A stretch of DNA of 64,000 nucleotides from NCBI RefSeq assembly GCF_000190755.2, contig NZ_JH109152.1, positions 1 through 64,000 of the forward strand, read 5' to 3'. The translations under genes were made by a program, and so were the position numbers. The notes under the pieces are model-generated. The model saw only the letters and a program-made list of their open reading frames with translations, had not been told where the DNA came from and did no database searches. Source of the stretch: Methylobacter tundripaludum SV96. GTDB taxonomy: Bacteria; Pseudomonadota; Gammaproteobacteria; Methylococcales; Methylomonadaceae. Every line of letters starts with the position of its first letter. The first letter of the stretch is position 1. Below are positions 18,140-27,856 of this stretch, one piece after another.

Positions 18140-20191
18140 ATGAATAAAAAACTGGCTGTTATTTTCTTATCGACAGGCGCAATAGGGGCTAATGCCTATG
18201 CGGCTGACGATGATATTCACAAACTGGATGACATCGTCGTCATCAGTACCGGCATCAAACATTCCACTGCAAAATCGGCCAAGCCGGTAACGGTATTGAC
18301 GGGCGACTCGTTGCGCATGAAAACCGGGACGACTATCGGCGATACGCTCAAAAACGAGCTCGGTATTACCAGCCAGTCATTCGGTTCCGGGGTGGGAACG
18401 CCAGTTATTCGCGGGCAATCCGGGCCCCGGGTGCGGGTCATGCAGAACAGCCTGGGCAATAATGATGTTTCGTCATTGAGTCCGGATCATGCCAACGGCG
18501 TGGAACCGATTTTGGTGGAGCGCATTGAAGTGTTGCGCGGGCCGTCAACGCTGTTATACGGAAACGGCGCTATCGGCGGCGTGGTGAATGTGATCGATAA
18601 CCGGATTCCAGAGCAAGTCCCCGATAAGCTGATCGGCGGTGCCGGTGAGCAACGCTACGATTCGGCAACCAACGAGACCTCCAGTGCCATCAAGCTGGAA
18701 GGCGGAAAAAGCGGCGTGGCCTATCATGTCGATGGTTTTTACCGCGACCAGGGCAATACCCATATCGGCGGCTCTGCGATAGATGAAGAGGCTGCTCGCG
18801 CAACCGATCCCGGCCTGAATATTGTGAGCAATCCCAACGGTCTTATCGATAATTCAAAAGCGCGGTCGCGCGGCGGCTCGGTCGGAGTTTCGAAAATCGG
18901 CGATGCCGGTTTAATCGGCGTTTCAATCAACAGCCTTGAAAAAAATTACGGCATTCCGCCGGATGGCAGCGGCGGTGCGCCGGTGACTATCGATTTGACT
19001 CAAACCAAATACGATTTTAAAGGGCAACTGAATAAGCCTTTCGCGCTGGCTGAAGAATTGCGGATGAAATTCGGCTATACCGATTACAAGCATGTCGAGA
19101 TGGACAACGGCACACCTGCCACGACATTCCTGAATAAGTCTTACGAAAGTCGGCTGGAGCTTGAACACAAGCCCATCGGTATATTAAACGGCGTGTTGGG
19201 CTTTCAATCGGTCAATAGCCAATTTGCCGCTTTAGGCGCAGAAGCCCTGGTGCCGCGTACCGACCTTGATTCCTATGGTCTGTTTGATGTCGAATCGTTC
19301 AAAATCGGCGCTGTCACGTATGAGCTGGGTGCTCGCGGCGAATGGCAAACCATCGCGCCGGAAAACCGTAACCGCCTGACTTATGTACCCATCAGCGGCT
19401 CGGCCTCGGCATTGTGGGACATCACCGACCGTCATCAAGTCAGTCTGGCATTCACCCACTCGCAACGCGCGCCGCAGATACAGGAATTGTTTTCCAACGG
19501 CGTTCATGAGGCTACGCACAGCTACGAATTGGGCAATACCAACCTCAATAAGGAACTGTCCAATAACCTGGATCTGGGCTATCGCTACAAGGCCGATTGG
19601 ATGACGGCGGAGTTAAATCTTTTCCACAATTGGGTCAGTGACTACATTTATCAGCAACGCACTGGGGACGTGTTTAACAGGGACAGTGAAACCATGGAAG
19701 CGGTTTGTTCAGCGGGGGCAAGTTGCGTTCCTGTTGTGGCAAGCCGCCAGACCGCCGCCATTTTCAAAGGCTTTGAAGCTCAAACCGTGTTCCCGCTGAT
19801 GCAAAACCGTTACGGCGCGATCGATCTGACCTTATTCGGCGACTATACCCGCGGCACCTTTGAACAGGGCGGCAATGTTCCCCGTATGCCGCCATTGCGC
19901 TACGGCTTGCAACTGAGTTACGAGAAAAATGACTGGTCGACCAATGCCCGATTGACCCGGGGCGAAGCGCAGAATCATTCAGGCGAACATGACTCAAACA
20001 CGCCCGGCTATTTGTTGTTGAATCTGGGGGCGCAATACCGCTTGGCGAGCTTTGGCGACTCGGAGGTACTTTTGTTTGCAAAAGGCAAGAACATGCTGAA
20101 CGAAAATATCCGCAATTCTACATCGTATCTGCGTAATTTCGCCCCGGAGCCAGGGCGCAGTGCGGAGCTGGGCGTTCGGGTCAGTTATTGA
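18140..20191 (+). CDS. znuD: TonB-dependent outer-membrane receptor, ZnuD-like
   Basis: 683 residues with signal peptide (MNKKLAVIFLSTGAIGANAYA), a TonB-box-like start (DDIVVIST), a plug domain (TIGDTLKNELGITSQSFG; PVIRGQSGPRVRVMQ; VERIEVLRGPSTLLYGNGAIGGVVNVID) and a 22-strand barrel ending in the aromatic-terminated RVSY. Position directly after zur, and the Zur-like site in the gap, point to zinc or zinc-chelate uptake, as for neisserial ZnuD. A distinct His-rich loop of ZnuD is not seen, only scattered His (HEATHSYE, HSGEHD). Substrate is therefore an inference from context. Confidence 0.75.
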   Translation: MNKKLAVIFLSTGAIGANAYAADDDIHKLDDIVVISTGIKHSTAKSAKPVTVLTGDSLRMKTGTTIGDTLKNELGITSQSFGSGVGTPVIRGQSGPRVRVMQNSLGNNDVSSLSPDHANGVEPILVERIEVLRGPSTLLYGNGAIGGVVNVIDNRIPEQVPDKLIGGAGEQRYDSATNETSSAIKLEGGKSGVAYHVDGFYRDQGNTHIGGSAIDEEAARATDPGLNIVSNPNGLIDNSKARSRGGSVGVSKIGDAGLIGVSINSLEKNYGIPPDGSGGAPVTIDLTQTKYDFKGQLNKPFALAEELRMKFGYTDYKHVEMDNGTPATTFLNKSYESRLELEHKPIGILNGVLGFQSVNSQFAALGAEALVPRTDLDSYGLFDVESFKIGAVTYELGARGEWQTIAPENRNRLTYVPISGSASALWDITDRHQVSLAFTHSQRAPQIQELFSNGVHEATHSYELGNTNLNKELSNNLDLGYRYKADWMTAELNLFHNWVSDYIYQQRTGDVFNRDSETMEAVCSAGASCVPVVASRQTAAIFKGFEAQTVFPLMQNRYGAIDLTLFGDYTRGTFEQGGNVPRMPPLRYGLQLSYEKNDWSTNARLTRGEAQNHSGEHDSNTPGYLLLNLGAQYRLASFGDSEVLLFAKGKNMLNENIRNSTSYLRNFAPEPGRSAELGVRVSY

Positions 20192-20337
20192 TATTTTGAT
20201 AATAACCGGACACAGTGAATATCGATATGAAGGGCAGTGCGTGGGTTATTAAATCTAAAAATAGCACCTAAAGTTATCCGCCAATGATGCTTAACTTATT
20301 GGAGGTGATGGTATGAAGCGGACGTAAACCTGTTTTA

Positions 20338-22269
20338 TTACCCGATTGTTTTCTTTTGCTGCATGCTTTCGGAATAGAAGGAAACCCCATGCTTTCCCTG
20401 CTTTGCGTGATACATTGCCGTATCGGCAAAATGAACCAGGGTTTCGCCACTGCTGGTATTTTGAGGATAAACCGCAATGCCGATACTGCCGCCCAGAGTA
20501 AATTCCAACTCATCAAAAATATAAGGCTCCCGTAACTTTTTCAGGATTTTTTCGGCAACCGGCGCCGCGCCGGCAGCATCGGTTTCCGGTAGCAATAGCG
20601 CGAATTCATCGCCGCCAAGGCGGGCGGCTATATCGGAGTCACGCAGAGTGGAGGAAATTCTTCTGGCCGTTTCTTTTAGTACTTCGTCACCAATAGCGTG
20701 TCCCATCGTGTCGTTGACAAACTTGAAGCGATCCAGATCCATGTAAAAAAGCGAAACCGAATCGTTGGTGCGATGCGCCATACTGATGATTTGTTGAAGC
20801 TGGTCGGCGAATAACCGGCGGTTAGCCAGGCCGGTTAACTCATCGTAATAAGATAGCCAGATTAAGCGATCGTCAGCCTGTTTGCGCAAAGTGATGTCAT
20901 GCACAATGCCATCAACGCCTATATATTTATTATATTCATCGTAAACAGGGGTGTCTGTCACTTCAAGCCAGTGGATATTTTTCTGTGCATTGTATATTTC
21001 TAACTGATAAGGCGAACTGTGTATGCTTTGGCTATACTCATCAATTTTAAGGTTTATCGGATTGTCGGTAAGATATTCATGGTAATGAATCATAAATTCA
21101 TCCACAGTGTATCCGAGTATATTGGTTATTGAGGGACTGATGTAAGTGAATATACCTTTGCAATCGCGCTGATAAAAAAAGTATTCATTACGCAGGTTTT
21201 CAACCAGGCTACGGAATTTATGTTCGCTGGAGTGCAGCTCGGCGGTCCGCTTTACGACCAGATGTTCAAGATCGCTTTTCAATGCTTGCAGGATTTTGTT
21301 GGTGGTCTGGACTTCGGTTTTTGACCGTTCTATTTTCTTGTTTTGTCTGCGAACCCGGGCAATCCATAGCAGTAATAAGACCAGTACAATGACGAACGCC
21401 GCTACCATTTTTCGAATCAGTTCGTAGTCAATTGAGGGTTTAATGCTGGGAACCCATTTGGCGTGGATATTCTGCATTTCTTCTTCGCTTATAGTGACCA
21501 GCGCCTTTCGTAAAATGTCTGCCAGAACCGGCCAGTCATTACGTACGGCGATGCTCTCATTAATGCTTTCATTGGCGCTATTGAGATCATAGAAGGCTGC
21601 AATTTTCAGATCAGTCAGAAGATATTTGGTTTGCAGATAACTGGCTGTGGCCATAAACGTAATGGCTGCATCGGCCTTTTCTGTACTGACGGCCTTTAGC
21701 CCATCCAGCATAGAGACCACAAAATAGGGAGTGACTGAAGGCAACTCCTTAATAACCCGATCAACAAATTGGTAACCTTTGACCATCGTGACGGTTTTTC
21801 CCACAAGATCGCTTTGATTTTTAATGGTGGTGTTATCTCTTTTGGTCATGATAACCAATGATTTAATCAGATAGGGCTGTGTGAAGATAAACAACTGCCT
21901 GCGATCCGGTCGATTGACCATCGTAGCGACGACATCAACTTTATGCGCTGCCGCTGCTTCGTATAGTTTATTCCAGCTGGTATTGGGATAAGTTTCAAAT
22001 GTAATGCCCAGTCGCTTGCTCAGGGTGTTCATGACTTCGATGGCAATACCTTCAAGCTGCCCCGAATCGTTGATGAAGCTATAAGGCGGCAATGAACCGT
22101 CAAAAGCAATCCTGATCTTTTTATGATTCGCTAACCACGCCCGTTCTTTAACTGTCAGCTGTACTACGGGGTCAACTTTGTTCTGGCTGGAAACTTTGGC
22201 ATCAAAGTCATCTGCCGCAGCAACATTGACGAAAAAAATGAAAAAAAACAAGGAAACTAAATAATGCAT
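20338..22269 (-). CDS. Periplasmic-sensing diguanylate cyclase (PBPb-PAS-GGDEF)
   Basis: Domains in order: signal segment (MHYLVSLFFFIFFVNVAAA), a family-3 solute-binding domain (IRIAFDGSLPPYSFINDSGQLEG..VMNTLSKRLG; amino-acid-binding type), one membrane helix (FVIVLVLLLLWIARV), a coiled coil, a PAS domain (YFFYQRDCKGIFTYISPS), and a GGDEF domain with RLGGDEFALLLP and the RxxD inhibitory site (RDSD) five residues before it. It should make c-di-GMP in response to a periplasmic ligand. The ATG at 22359 would add 30 residues before the signal; I prefer 22269 because it gives a normal exported N-terminus. Confidence 0.8.
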   Translation of the reverse strand: MHYLVSLFFFIFFVNVAAADDFDAKVSSQNKVDPVVQLTVKERAWLANHKKIRIAFDGSLPPYSFINDSGQLEGIAIEVMNTLSKRLGITFETYPNTSWNKLYEAAAAHKVDVVATMVNRPDRRQLFIFTQPYLIKSLVIMTKRDNTTIKNQSDLVGKTVTMVKGYQFVDRVIKELPSVTPYFVVSMLDGLKAVSTEKADAAITFMATASYLQTKYLLTDLKIAAFYDLNSANESINESIAVRNDWPVLADILRKALVTISEEEMQNIHAKWVPSIKPSIDYELIRKMVAAFVIVLVLLLLWIARVRRQNKKIERSKTEVQTTNKILQALKSDLEHLVVKRTAELHSSEHKFRSLVENLRNEYFFYQRDCKGIFTYISPSITNILGYTVDEFMIHYHEYLTDNPINLKIDEYSQSIHSSPYQLEIYNAQKNIHWLEVTDTPVYDEYNKYIGVDGIVHDITLRKQADDRLIWLSYYDELTGLANRRLFADQLQQIISMAHRTNDSVSLFYMDLDRFKFVNDTMGHAIGDEVLKETARRISSTLRDSDIAARLGGDEFALLLPETDAAGAAPVAEKILKKLREPYIFDELEFTLGGSIGIAVYPQNTSSGETLVHFADTAMYHAKQGKHGVSFYSESMQQKKTIG

Positions 22270-22498
22270 TGCTTGGGATAGATCAGTTTTTAAAGTGGGG
22301 GATAAGACGGAAGTCAGGCATTCTCTGTCTTGATTTAATACGGGCATTGAATGTTCCATTGTGCGTGTATCAATAACGTAATTTTAGTCTATTTTTGGTC
22401 TGCTTGTGTTACGGCGTAAAAAGAGCGCCGCGAGGCCGGTGTCGGTCTTTATTCTTGACAGGGCGATTTAATCTTATAGAATATCCGGCTCGAACTGC

Positions 22499-22575
22499 GG
22501 AGCGGTAGTTCAGTTGGTTAGAATACCGGCCTGTCACGCCGGTGGTCGCGGGTTCGAGCCCCGTCCGCTCCGCCA
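22499..22575 (+). tRNA. tRNA-Asp (GTC)
   Basis: 77 bases including an encoded CCA. The acceptor arms GGAGCGG and CCGCTCC pair fully; the anticodon loop is CTGTCAC with stem CCGGC/GCCGG; the T arm carries GGTTCGAGCCC. The anticodon GTC reads GAC and GAT. Confidence 0.97.
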
Positions 22576-22968
22576 TCCCTCCGGCAGGACTTTTACTGCC
22601 GATATAAAAGTAATCCACCGCACATCGCATATCACAGTTGAGTTTGTCCCATCAAGGCCTTGATGTCCAACTGTTTTTGTGGCGTTTATATCATTCCCAA
22701 GCTGTGTTATCTTTCATTTTTCGTCTGCGAAGGCGGCTGTGTTGACTCCCCAAGCGCGTTTTTGCCTGGGCTTGTTGCAATGTCTGCGAGTCGGGCGGCG
22801 GTTATAGTCAGAACGATGGATCGGGATTTTTCCATAGCATAGACTTTGACAGTCATAGAGATGGGACAGGAGTTCTATCCATAGTCCTTATCTTTTAAAT
22901 CAGCGTTTTTTTAAAATAATCCCGGTAGTTATGCTGTAAAATTATTCTTTTTTTATCTCAGTTCCCAG
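22576..22968. other. Intergenic, no gene seen
   Basis: The span between tRNA-Asp and pdxA shows no coding pattern that I trust. The promoter of pdxA-rsmA must lie here; an AT-rich stretch at 22890-22960 is the likeliest place. Confidence 0.5.
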
Positions 22969-23958
22969 ATGACAACCAGGCTACCCGTACCGCGTATTGC
23001 ATTAACACCCGGAGAACCCGCAGGCATAGGCCCCGATCTTTGCATTCAGCTCGCGCAGCAGGATTTGCCCTGCGAAATCATCGTCATCGCCAGTCCGCAA
23101 TTATTGGAAGAGCGCGCCGGACAGTTAGGTTTACCGCTTCAGATAACAGAATTCGACAGCGCTATGCCTGCCACGGCCCAGACTGCCGGACGCTTGACGG
23201 TATTGCCGGTGGAACTGGCGGAACCCGTTCGGTGCGGGCAATTGAATGCGGCCAATAGCCGCTATGTGTTAAAAACCATCACCAAAGCGACCAAAGGCTG
23301 CATGGACGCGGTTTTTGATGCGATGGTCACCGGACCTGTCCATAAAGGCATTATCAACGATGCGGGCTTGCCTTTTAGCGGGCATACCGAATTTATTGCA
23401 GGCATTACCGGCGGACATCCGGTGATGATGCTGGCAACGCCGGGCTTGCGGGTGGCGCTGGCGACGACGCATCTGCCGCTGTCGGAAGTCAGTCAAGCCA
23501 TTACCCATACCCGGTTACGGACGGTGATTCGGATTCTGGATCACGAACTGCGCTCGCGCTTTGGCATAGCTCACCCGAAAATACTGGTATGCGGGCTTAA
23601 TCCTCATGCCGGGGAAAACGGTCATCTGGGCAGGGAAGAAATCGATATTATCGAGCCGGTACTCGATACTTTTCGTAAGCAGGGCTTGAATCTGCATGGG
23701 CCGTTACCGGCCGATACGCTGTTCACCGAAAAGTATCTGGCTACAGCGGATGCGGTATTGGCGATGTATCATGACCAAGGCTTGCCGGTACTTAAACATA
23801 TGGGTTTTGGACAGGCCGTCAATATTACGCTGGGGCTGCCAATCATCCGCACTTCGGTTGACCACGGCACGGCTTTGGATCTTGCCGGCAGCGGCAAGGC
23901 CGATTTAGGCAGCCTGCAATTCGCACTGCAAACCGCATTAACAATGGCTACGCAATAA
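22969..23958 (+). CDS. pdxA: 4-hydroxythreonine-4-phosphate dehydrogenase PdxA
   Basis: NAD-dependent oxidation step of the DXP-dependent pyridoxal phosphate pathway. The 329-residue protein has the family landmarks: [15 protein letters not shown] at the N-terminus, the substrate loop [21 protein letters not shown] with a metal-binding His near 140, [14 protein letters not shown] with the second His, and [15 protein letters not shown] with the third. The stop is 2 bases from the rsmA start, the common pdxA-rsmA operon of Gammaproteobacteria. Confidence 0.95.
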   Translation: MTTRLPVPRIALTPGEPAGIGPDLCIQLAQQDLPCEIIVIASPQLLEERAGQLGLPLQITEFDSAMPATAQTAGRLTVLPVELAEPVRCGQLNAANSRYVLKTITKATKGCMDAVFDAMVTGPVHKGIINDAGLPFSGHTEFIAGITGGHPVMMLATPGLRVALATTHLPLSEVSQAITHTRLRTVIRILDHELRSRFGIAHPKILVCGLNPHAGENGHLGREEIDIIEPVLDTFRKQGLNLHGPLPADTLFTEKYLATADAVLAMYHDQGLPVLKHMGFGQAVNITLGLPIIRTSVDHGTALDLAGSGKADLGSLQFALQTALTMATQ

Positions 23959-23960
23959 AA

Positions 23961-24809
23961 ATGGCACATACTCCGCGCAAGCGCTTCGGTCAGAATTTTC
24001 TTCATGACCACAATATTATTTACAACATTATCTCCAGTATTCAGGCCAGGCCCGGTCAGCATTGGGTTGAGATAGGGCCGGGGCAGGGCGCATTGACCGA
24101 GCCTTTGCTAAACGAAGGCGTGCGTCTGGATGTGGTTGAACTTGACCGGGATTTGGTGGTTTTGCTCAGGGAGAAATTCAAGCAATACCCTAACCTGCAA
24201 ATTCACAGCGCCGACGCGTTAAGGTTTGATTTCTCGTCGCTGGCTGCGGGGGGGGACCAATCCGCCGGGAGCGGATTGGCACGCAAAGCGCCCGAAGGGG
24301 CGCGGGCAGGGATAGCCCGCGATGAAAAACTGCGCGTCATCGGCAATCTTCCCTATAACATTTCAACGCCGTTGATGTTCCATCTGCTGGATAACGCCTA
24401 TTGCATTGAAGACATGCACTTCATGCTGCAAAAGGAAGTGGTTGACCGGATTTGCGCGGCTCCTGGCAGCAAAAAATACGGCAGGCTTAGCGTCATGATG
24501 CAATATTATTGCGCAACCGAGCTGTTATTCGATGTGCCGCCGGAAAGCTTCGACCCGGCTCCGCAGGTGATGTCGGCTATCGTCAGGCTGGTGCCGCACC
24601 AGCAGCCGCCTGTTGCGGTTAATGATATGAGCAAGCTTAATCGGGTTGTCACTCAGGCGTTTTCGCAACGGCGCAAAACCTTGCGTAATTCGCTGAAAAA
24701 GCTGATCACCGAGGAAGAAATTGTCGCTTTGGGAATTGATCCAACGCTCAGGGCTGAAAGCATATCGCTGGCTGAGTTCGCCCGCTTAAGCAATTTGTTG
24801 CAGGAATAA
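23961..24809 (+). CDS. rsmA: 16S rRNA dimethyladenosine transferase RsmA (KsgA)
   Basis: Methylates A1518 and A1519 of 16S rRNA late in 30S assembly. The SAM-binding motif VEIGPGQGALTEPLL is at residues 36-50, the acidic VVELDRD at 58-64, and the catalytic NLPYN at 129-133. Between FDFSSLA (residue 95) and KLRVIGNLPYN, the protein has about 23 residues more than E. coli KsgA, rich in Gly/Ala/Arg; the DNA there is a set of three hairpins (24246-24320). The insertion keeps the frame and falls in the surface loop before motif IV, so the enzyme is probably active. Confidence 0.93.
   Translation: MAHTPRKRFGQNFLHDHNIIYNIISSIQARPGQHWVEIGPGQGALTEPLLNEGVRLDVVELDRDLVVLLREKFKQYPNLQIHSADALRFDFSSLAAGGDQSAGSGLARKAPEGARAGIARDEKLRVIGNLPYNISTPLMFHLLDNAYCIEDMHFMLQKEVVDRICAAPGSKKYGRLSVMMQYYCATELLFDVPPESFDPAPQVMSAIVRLVPHQQPPVAVNDMSKLNRVVTQAFSQRRKTLRNSLKKLITEEEIVALGIDPTLRAESISLAEFARLSNLLQE
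24246..24320. repeat. Palindromic element inserted in frame in rsmA
   Basis: Three consecutive stems: CCAATCCGC/GCGGATTGG (24257-24265, 24271-24279), GCGCCC/GGGCGC (24288-24293, 24298-24303) and GCGGGC/GCCCGC (24302-24307, 24315-24320). The 31 bases 24291-24321 closely resemble 39064-39094 at the start of trhP. It encodes residues absent from other RsmA proteins. Confidence 0.75.
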
Positions 24810-24833
24810 CGTAATTGTTCTGGAATCGGAATA

Positions 24834-24986
24834 ATGGAACGCGGATGATGCGGATGGTTATGATTTAATAAGATTTTTATGGGTTATCAGTGTTTTTCGC
24901 CAGTTCCCAAGCTTGAACTTGGGAATCAGGGCAATAAAGAGGTTATCCGTGAGCATCATAATTATCCGCGTCATCCGCGTTCCATC
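24834..24986. repeat. GGAACGCGGAT-family palindrome enclosing a second hairpin
   Basis: Outer arms begin ATGGAACGCGGATGATGCGGA and end with the complementary CATCCGCGTTCCAT. In the middle (24903-24926) is GTTCCCAAGC / GAACTTGGGAA, a hairpin of the kind repeated at 37757-37858. Lies between convergent rsmA and iscA. The same outer family occurs at 29627-29770 and, partly, 55168-55220. Confidence 0.75.
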
Positions 24987-24996
24987 TTATCAATGA

Positions 24997-25320
24997 TCAA
25001 ACAGAAAAACTCTCGCCGCAACCGCAGGTGCCTTTTACATTCGGATTATTGAATTGGAAGGCTTCGTTAATGCCTTCCCGGCGATAATCCAGTTCTATGC
25101 CGTCCACAAATTGCAGATCGTTTGCGGCGACTATGACTTTTACATCGAAATTTTCAAATACGGCATCGCCTTCGTTTAGTATGTCGGCGTAATCAATCGT
25201 ATAAGCATACCCGGAGCAGCCGGATTGCTTTACGCCCAGCTTTAAACCCAGGCCTTTGCCGCGTTTTTCCAGTTGTTTTTTAATTTGCCGGGCGGCACTT
25301 TCAGTTAATGAGACAGACAT
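24997..25320 (-). CDS. iscA: Iron-sulfur cluster assembly protein IscA
   Basis: 107-residue A-type carrier of the HesB/IscA fold that passes clusters to apoproteins. The three ligand Cys are in KQSGCSGYAY (residue 35) and CGCGESF (99 and 101). It follows the cysteine desulfurase gene after 13 bases on the same strand, so both belong to one iscR-led transcript. Confidence 0.9.
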   Translation of the reverse strand: MSVSLTESAARQIKKQLEKRGKGLGLKLGVKQSGCSGYAYTIDYADILNEGDAVFENFDVKVIVAANDLQFVDGIELDYRREGINEAFQFNNPNVKGTCGCGESFSV

Positions 25321-25333
25321 GATTTCCTCTTTA

Positions 25334-26440
25334 TCATTTGATGGTTAAGGATGTTAATTGTTTAATAAATTCGATAACCTCAGCTTCAGTGTTGGTTTTT
25401 CCCAAACTGATACGAATCGCACTTTTTGCCGCGGCAGGTTCAATACCCATGGCTACCAATACCGGACTGGGTTCTCTCTGGCCGCTGGCGCAGGCTGAAC
25501 CGCTGGAAACGGCGATGTTTTTCTGATCCAACTGCATCAGCAGCATTTCTCCATCGATGCCGTGGATGCCCATCTGGACGGTATTGGGCAGTCGTTCGGC
25601 CTGCTCGGCAAAAATAGTCAGACCGGGAATGGCGCTTAAGCCATGCTCCAACAGTTTTCTAAGTTTTAGCAGATAGGCGTGGCGTTCGGCAAGTTCGGTT
25701 TTGGCAAGTTCCGCCGCTTTGCCAAAGCCGACGATGGCGGCGACGTTTTCTGTCCCTGCCCTGAATCCTTGTTCCTGTCCACCGCCCAGCAAGATCGGCT
25801 TTATCTCCACGGATTTTTCAAATACCAGCGCCCCGCAGCCTTTGGGGCCGTATATTTTATGGCTGGACAGCGACATCAAGTGTGTGCCGAAGCGGTTGAA
25901 ATTTACGGGGATTTTGCCCAGCGCCTGCACGGCGTCGGTATGAACCTTGATGCCGTGCGCTCTTAACTGATCGGCATAGTGAGCGACATGCTGCACCACG
26001 CCGGTTTCATTGTTGGCCAGCATGATTGAAACCAGGCCGGGCTTTAGCCTAATCACCTTGTCGATAGCATCCTGTGTGATCAAGCCGTTTGTACCGACAT
26101 TAAGCAGGGTAAGCTCATGCCCCTGGCTTTTTAAATGCAGGGCAGGCTCGATAACCGAGGGATGTTCAATGGCTGAGACGGCGAGTCCGGCCTGAGGGGC
26201 TAGTGTTGCTAAAGCCAGGTTATTGGCTTCGGTGCCGCCGCTGGTAAAAATAATTTGTCCGGTCTGAACGCCAAGCAGTGCCGACAGCTGTTCACGAGCT
26301 GCATCTATGGCGCTGCCTGCGACTCTGCCGTGACGATATAAGCTGGAAGGATTTCCGTAGAATGTTGTCAGGAAAGGAAGCATCGCGTCCAGGACGCGAT
26401 CGTCTAGCGGTGTGGTCGCGTTATGATCAAAATAGATCAT
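25334..26440 (-). CDS. iscS: Cysteine desulfurase, IscS/NifS class
   Basis: PLP enzyme that moves sulfur from cysteine to scaffold proteins as a persulfide. 368 residues, with IYFDHNATTPLDDRV at the start, GGTEANNLAL, NNETGVVQ, the PLP lysine in SLSSHKIYGPKG near 197, and the catalytic Cys in VSSGSACASGQREPS near 320. Slightly shorter than E. coli IscS (404), nearer the NifS-like branch, so the symbol is functional rather than strictly orthologous. Between iscR and iscA; an iscU scaffold gene is not next to it. Confidence 0.85.
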   Translation of the reverse strand: MIYFDHNATTPLDDRVLDAMLPFLTTFYGNPSSLYRHGRVAGSAIDAAREQLSALLGVQTGQIIFTSGGTEANNLALATLAPQAGLAVSAIEHPSVIEPALHLKSQGHELTLLNVGTNGLITQDAIDKVIRLKPGLVSIMLANNETGVVQHVAHYADQLRAHGIKVHTDAVQALGKIPVNFNRFGTHLMSLSSHKIYGPKGCGALVFEKSVEIKPILLGGGQEQGFRAGTENVAAIVGFGKAAELAKTELAERHAYLLKLRKLLEHGLSAIPGLTIFAEQAERLPNTVQMGIHGIDGEMLLMQLDQKNIAVSSGSACASGQREPSPVLVAMGIEPAAAKSAIRISLGKTNTEAEVIEFIKQLTSLTIK

Positions 26441-26452
26441 TCAGGTCGGGCA

Positions 26453-26926
26453 TTAATCCGGATGGCGGTAAATTTCAATGACTTGCTGCGCATCGTGATG
26501 CTGCCTTATGGCAACTTCCTGAACCTGGTTTTTTTCTAGCAGGTCGGCCAAAGAAATGCCCTTCAAATAATCTCTAATCTGTTCGCTCAATCCCATCCAC
26601 AGGTCATGCGTTAAACAGGCCTGATCCTTCTGGCAATTGGCCTCTCCGCCGCATTTGGTTGAATCAAGCGGTTCATTGACGGCAGCGATAATGTCAGCAA
26701 TATTAATATCGCTGGTCTTGCGACACAGTTTGTAACCGCCGCCAGGCCCGCGCACGCCTTTTACCATACCGGCCCGGCGTAAACGGGCAAACAGTTGTTC
26801 CAGATAAGACAGGGAAATGGTTTGACGAGCCGCAATGTCAGTCAGGGTTACCGGCTTGATTTGACTGTGAAAAGCCAAGTCAAGCATTGCAGTAACCGCA
26901 TAGCGGCCTTTAGTTGTTAAGCGCAC
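26453..26926 (-). CDS. iscR: Rrf2-family regulator IscR
   Basis: 157 residues: a winged helix (MRLTTKGRYAVTAMLDLA; SLSYLEQLFARLRRAGMVKGVRGPGGGY) and the cluster-binding segment with three Cys (KCGGEANCQKDQACLTH, about 92-104). IscR with a 2Fe-2S cluster represses its own operon; the apo form binds other sites. The start is 37 bases from a promoter overlapped by an IscR-like site. Confidence 0.93.
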   Translation of the reverse strand: MRLTTKGRYAVTAMLDLAFHSQIKPVTLTDIAARQTISLSYLEQLFARLRRAGMVKGVRGPGGGYKLCRKTSDINIADIIAAVNEPLDSTKCGGEANCQKDQACLTHDLWMGLSEQIRDYLKGISLADLLEKNQVQEVAIRQHHDAQQVIEIYRHPD

Positions 26927-26962
26927 AGTAGTATCCTCTATAAATACCGTTAAGATATTGTT

Positions 26963-26994
26963 ACTATACTTAACCTAGCAAAATAGTCAACTAT
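26963..26994 (-). promoter_or_regulatory. iscR promoter with overlapping IscR type-1 site
   Basis: On the minus strand TTGACT (26985-26990) and TATAGT (26963-26968) are 16 bases apart. The sequence across them, ATAGTTGACTATTTTGCTAG followed by GTTAAGTAT, resembles the E. coli type-1 IscR site that covers the isc -35 element. Confidence 0.7.
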
Positions 26995-27088
26995 TGTACC
27001 CTTGGCAAGCACAGGTATTTCTCAAATAAGGTTGCTTTTCTCTGAGGAATGCCTGGATGAAAATCACGTTGAAACCGTTTTTACCTTT

Positions 27089-27856
27089 TTACCGTTCGTC
27101 TTTTTCATAGCCATCCTCAATTTCGCAACCGTCTAATTTGGAGATAGGCGATTCCGTGTATTTAATGCCCGCATCATTAAGCGCTTTTTGCAGGGTTTCT
27201 ATCTGTTTATCCATGTCATGAATATGATCGAGCATGTGATTGATGGCGTAGGCGATTGGATCGGGCACGTCGGTCGTTGCGCCGTAGGCATGAAAACCCA
27301 TTTTGTAGGCAATCTTGTCACGCTCGGCTGTTACGGCTCTGCTGTTGGGGTCGACGATATGAGCGGGAATTCCAACCGCAGTTGCTCCAGCCGGCACCGG
27401 CTTTAAGACCACCGAGTTTGAACCGACTCGGGCGTTTTCACCTATATCGATAGGCCCTAAAACTTTTGCCCCGGCACCAATCACCACGCCGTTATGCAGG
27501 GTCGGATGACGTTTGCCTTTATCCCAGCTGGTTCCGCCCAAGGTTACGCCATGATACAAAGTGCAGTCATCACCGATAATGGCGGTTTCACCGATTACCA
27601 CGCCCATGCCGTGATCGATAAAAAAACGCCTGCCGATGACTGCGCCGGGGTGGATTTCAATGCCGGTCAGCCAGCGGCCGATGTGGGCGATAAATCGGGC
27701 CAGCCATCTGAATTCGGCGATCCAGAAAAAATGGCTGACTCGGTGTATCAAAACGGCATGAAATCCGGGGTAGGTGGTAATCACTTCAAAGACCGTTTGC
27801 GCGGCCGGATCTCGGTCAAAGACGCAGGCAATATCTTCTTTTATTCGGTTAAACAT
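27089..27856 (-). CDS. cysE: Serine O-acetyltransferase CysE
   Basis: Makes O-acetylserine, the precursor of cysteine. The 255-residue protein has the N-terminal helical domain and a left-handed beta-helix of hexapeptide repeats ([26 protein letters not shown]; the DH...H catalytic pair HG and HGVTLGGT) with acetyl-CoA contacts near [11 protein letters not shown]-like text ([16 protein letters not shown]). The tail beyond 195 is long and charged. It overlaps trmJ by 8 bases and points at iscR, so cysteine supply and cysteine use in Fe-S assembly are adjacent. Confidence 0.92.
   Translation of the reverse strand: MFNRIKEDIACVFDRDPAAQTVFEVITTYPGFHAVLIHRVSHFFWIAEFRWLARFIAHIGRWLTGIEIHPGAVIGRRFFIDHGMGVVIGETAIIGDDCTLYHGVTLGGTSWDKGKRHPTLHNGVVIGAGAKVLGPIDIGENARVGSNSVVLKPVPAGATAVGIPAHIVDPNSRAVTAERDKIAYKMGFHAYGATTDVPDPIAYAINHMLDHIHDMDKQIETLQKALNDAGIKYTESPISKLDGCEIEDGYEKDER

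Noticed and set aside
22409-22630. 73-codon minus-strand ORF with AERTGLEPATTGVTGRYSNQL
   Set aside because: It is the antisense reading of tRNA-Asp. This peptide is a well-known false annotation in many genomes.
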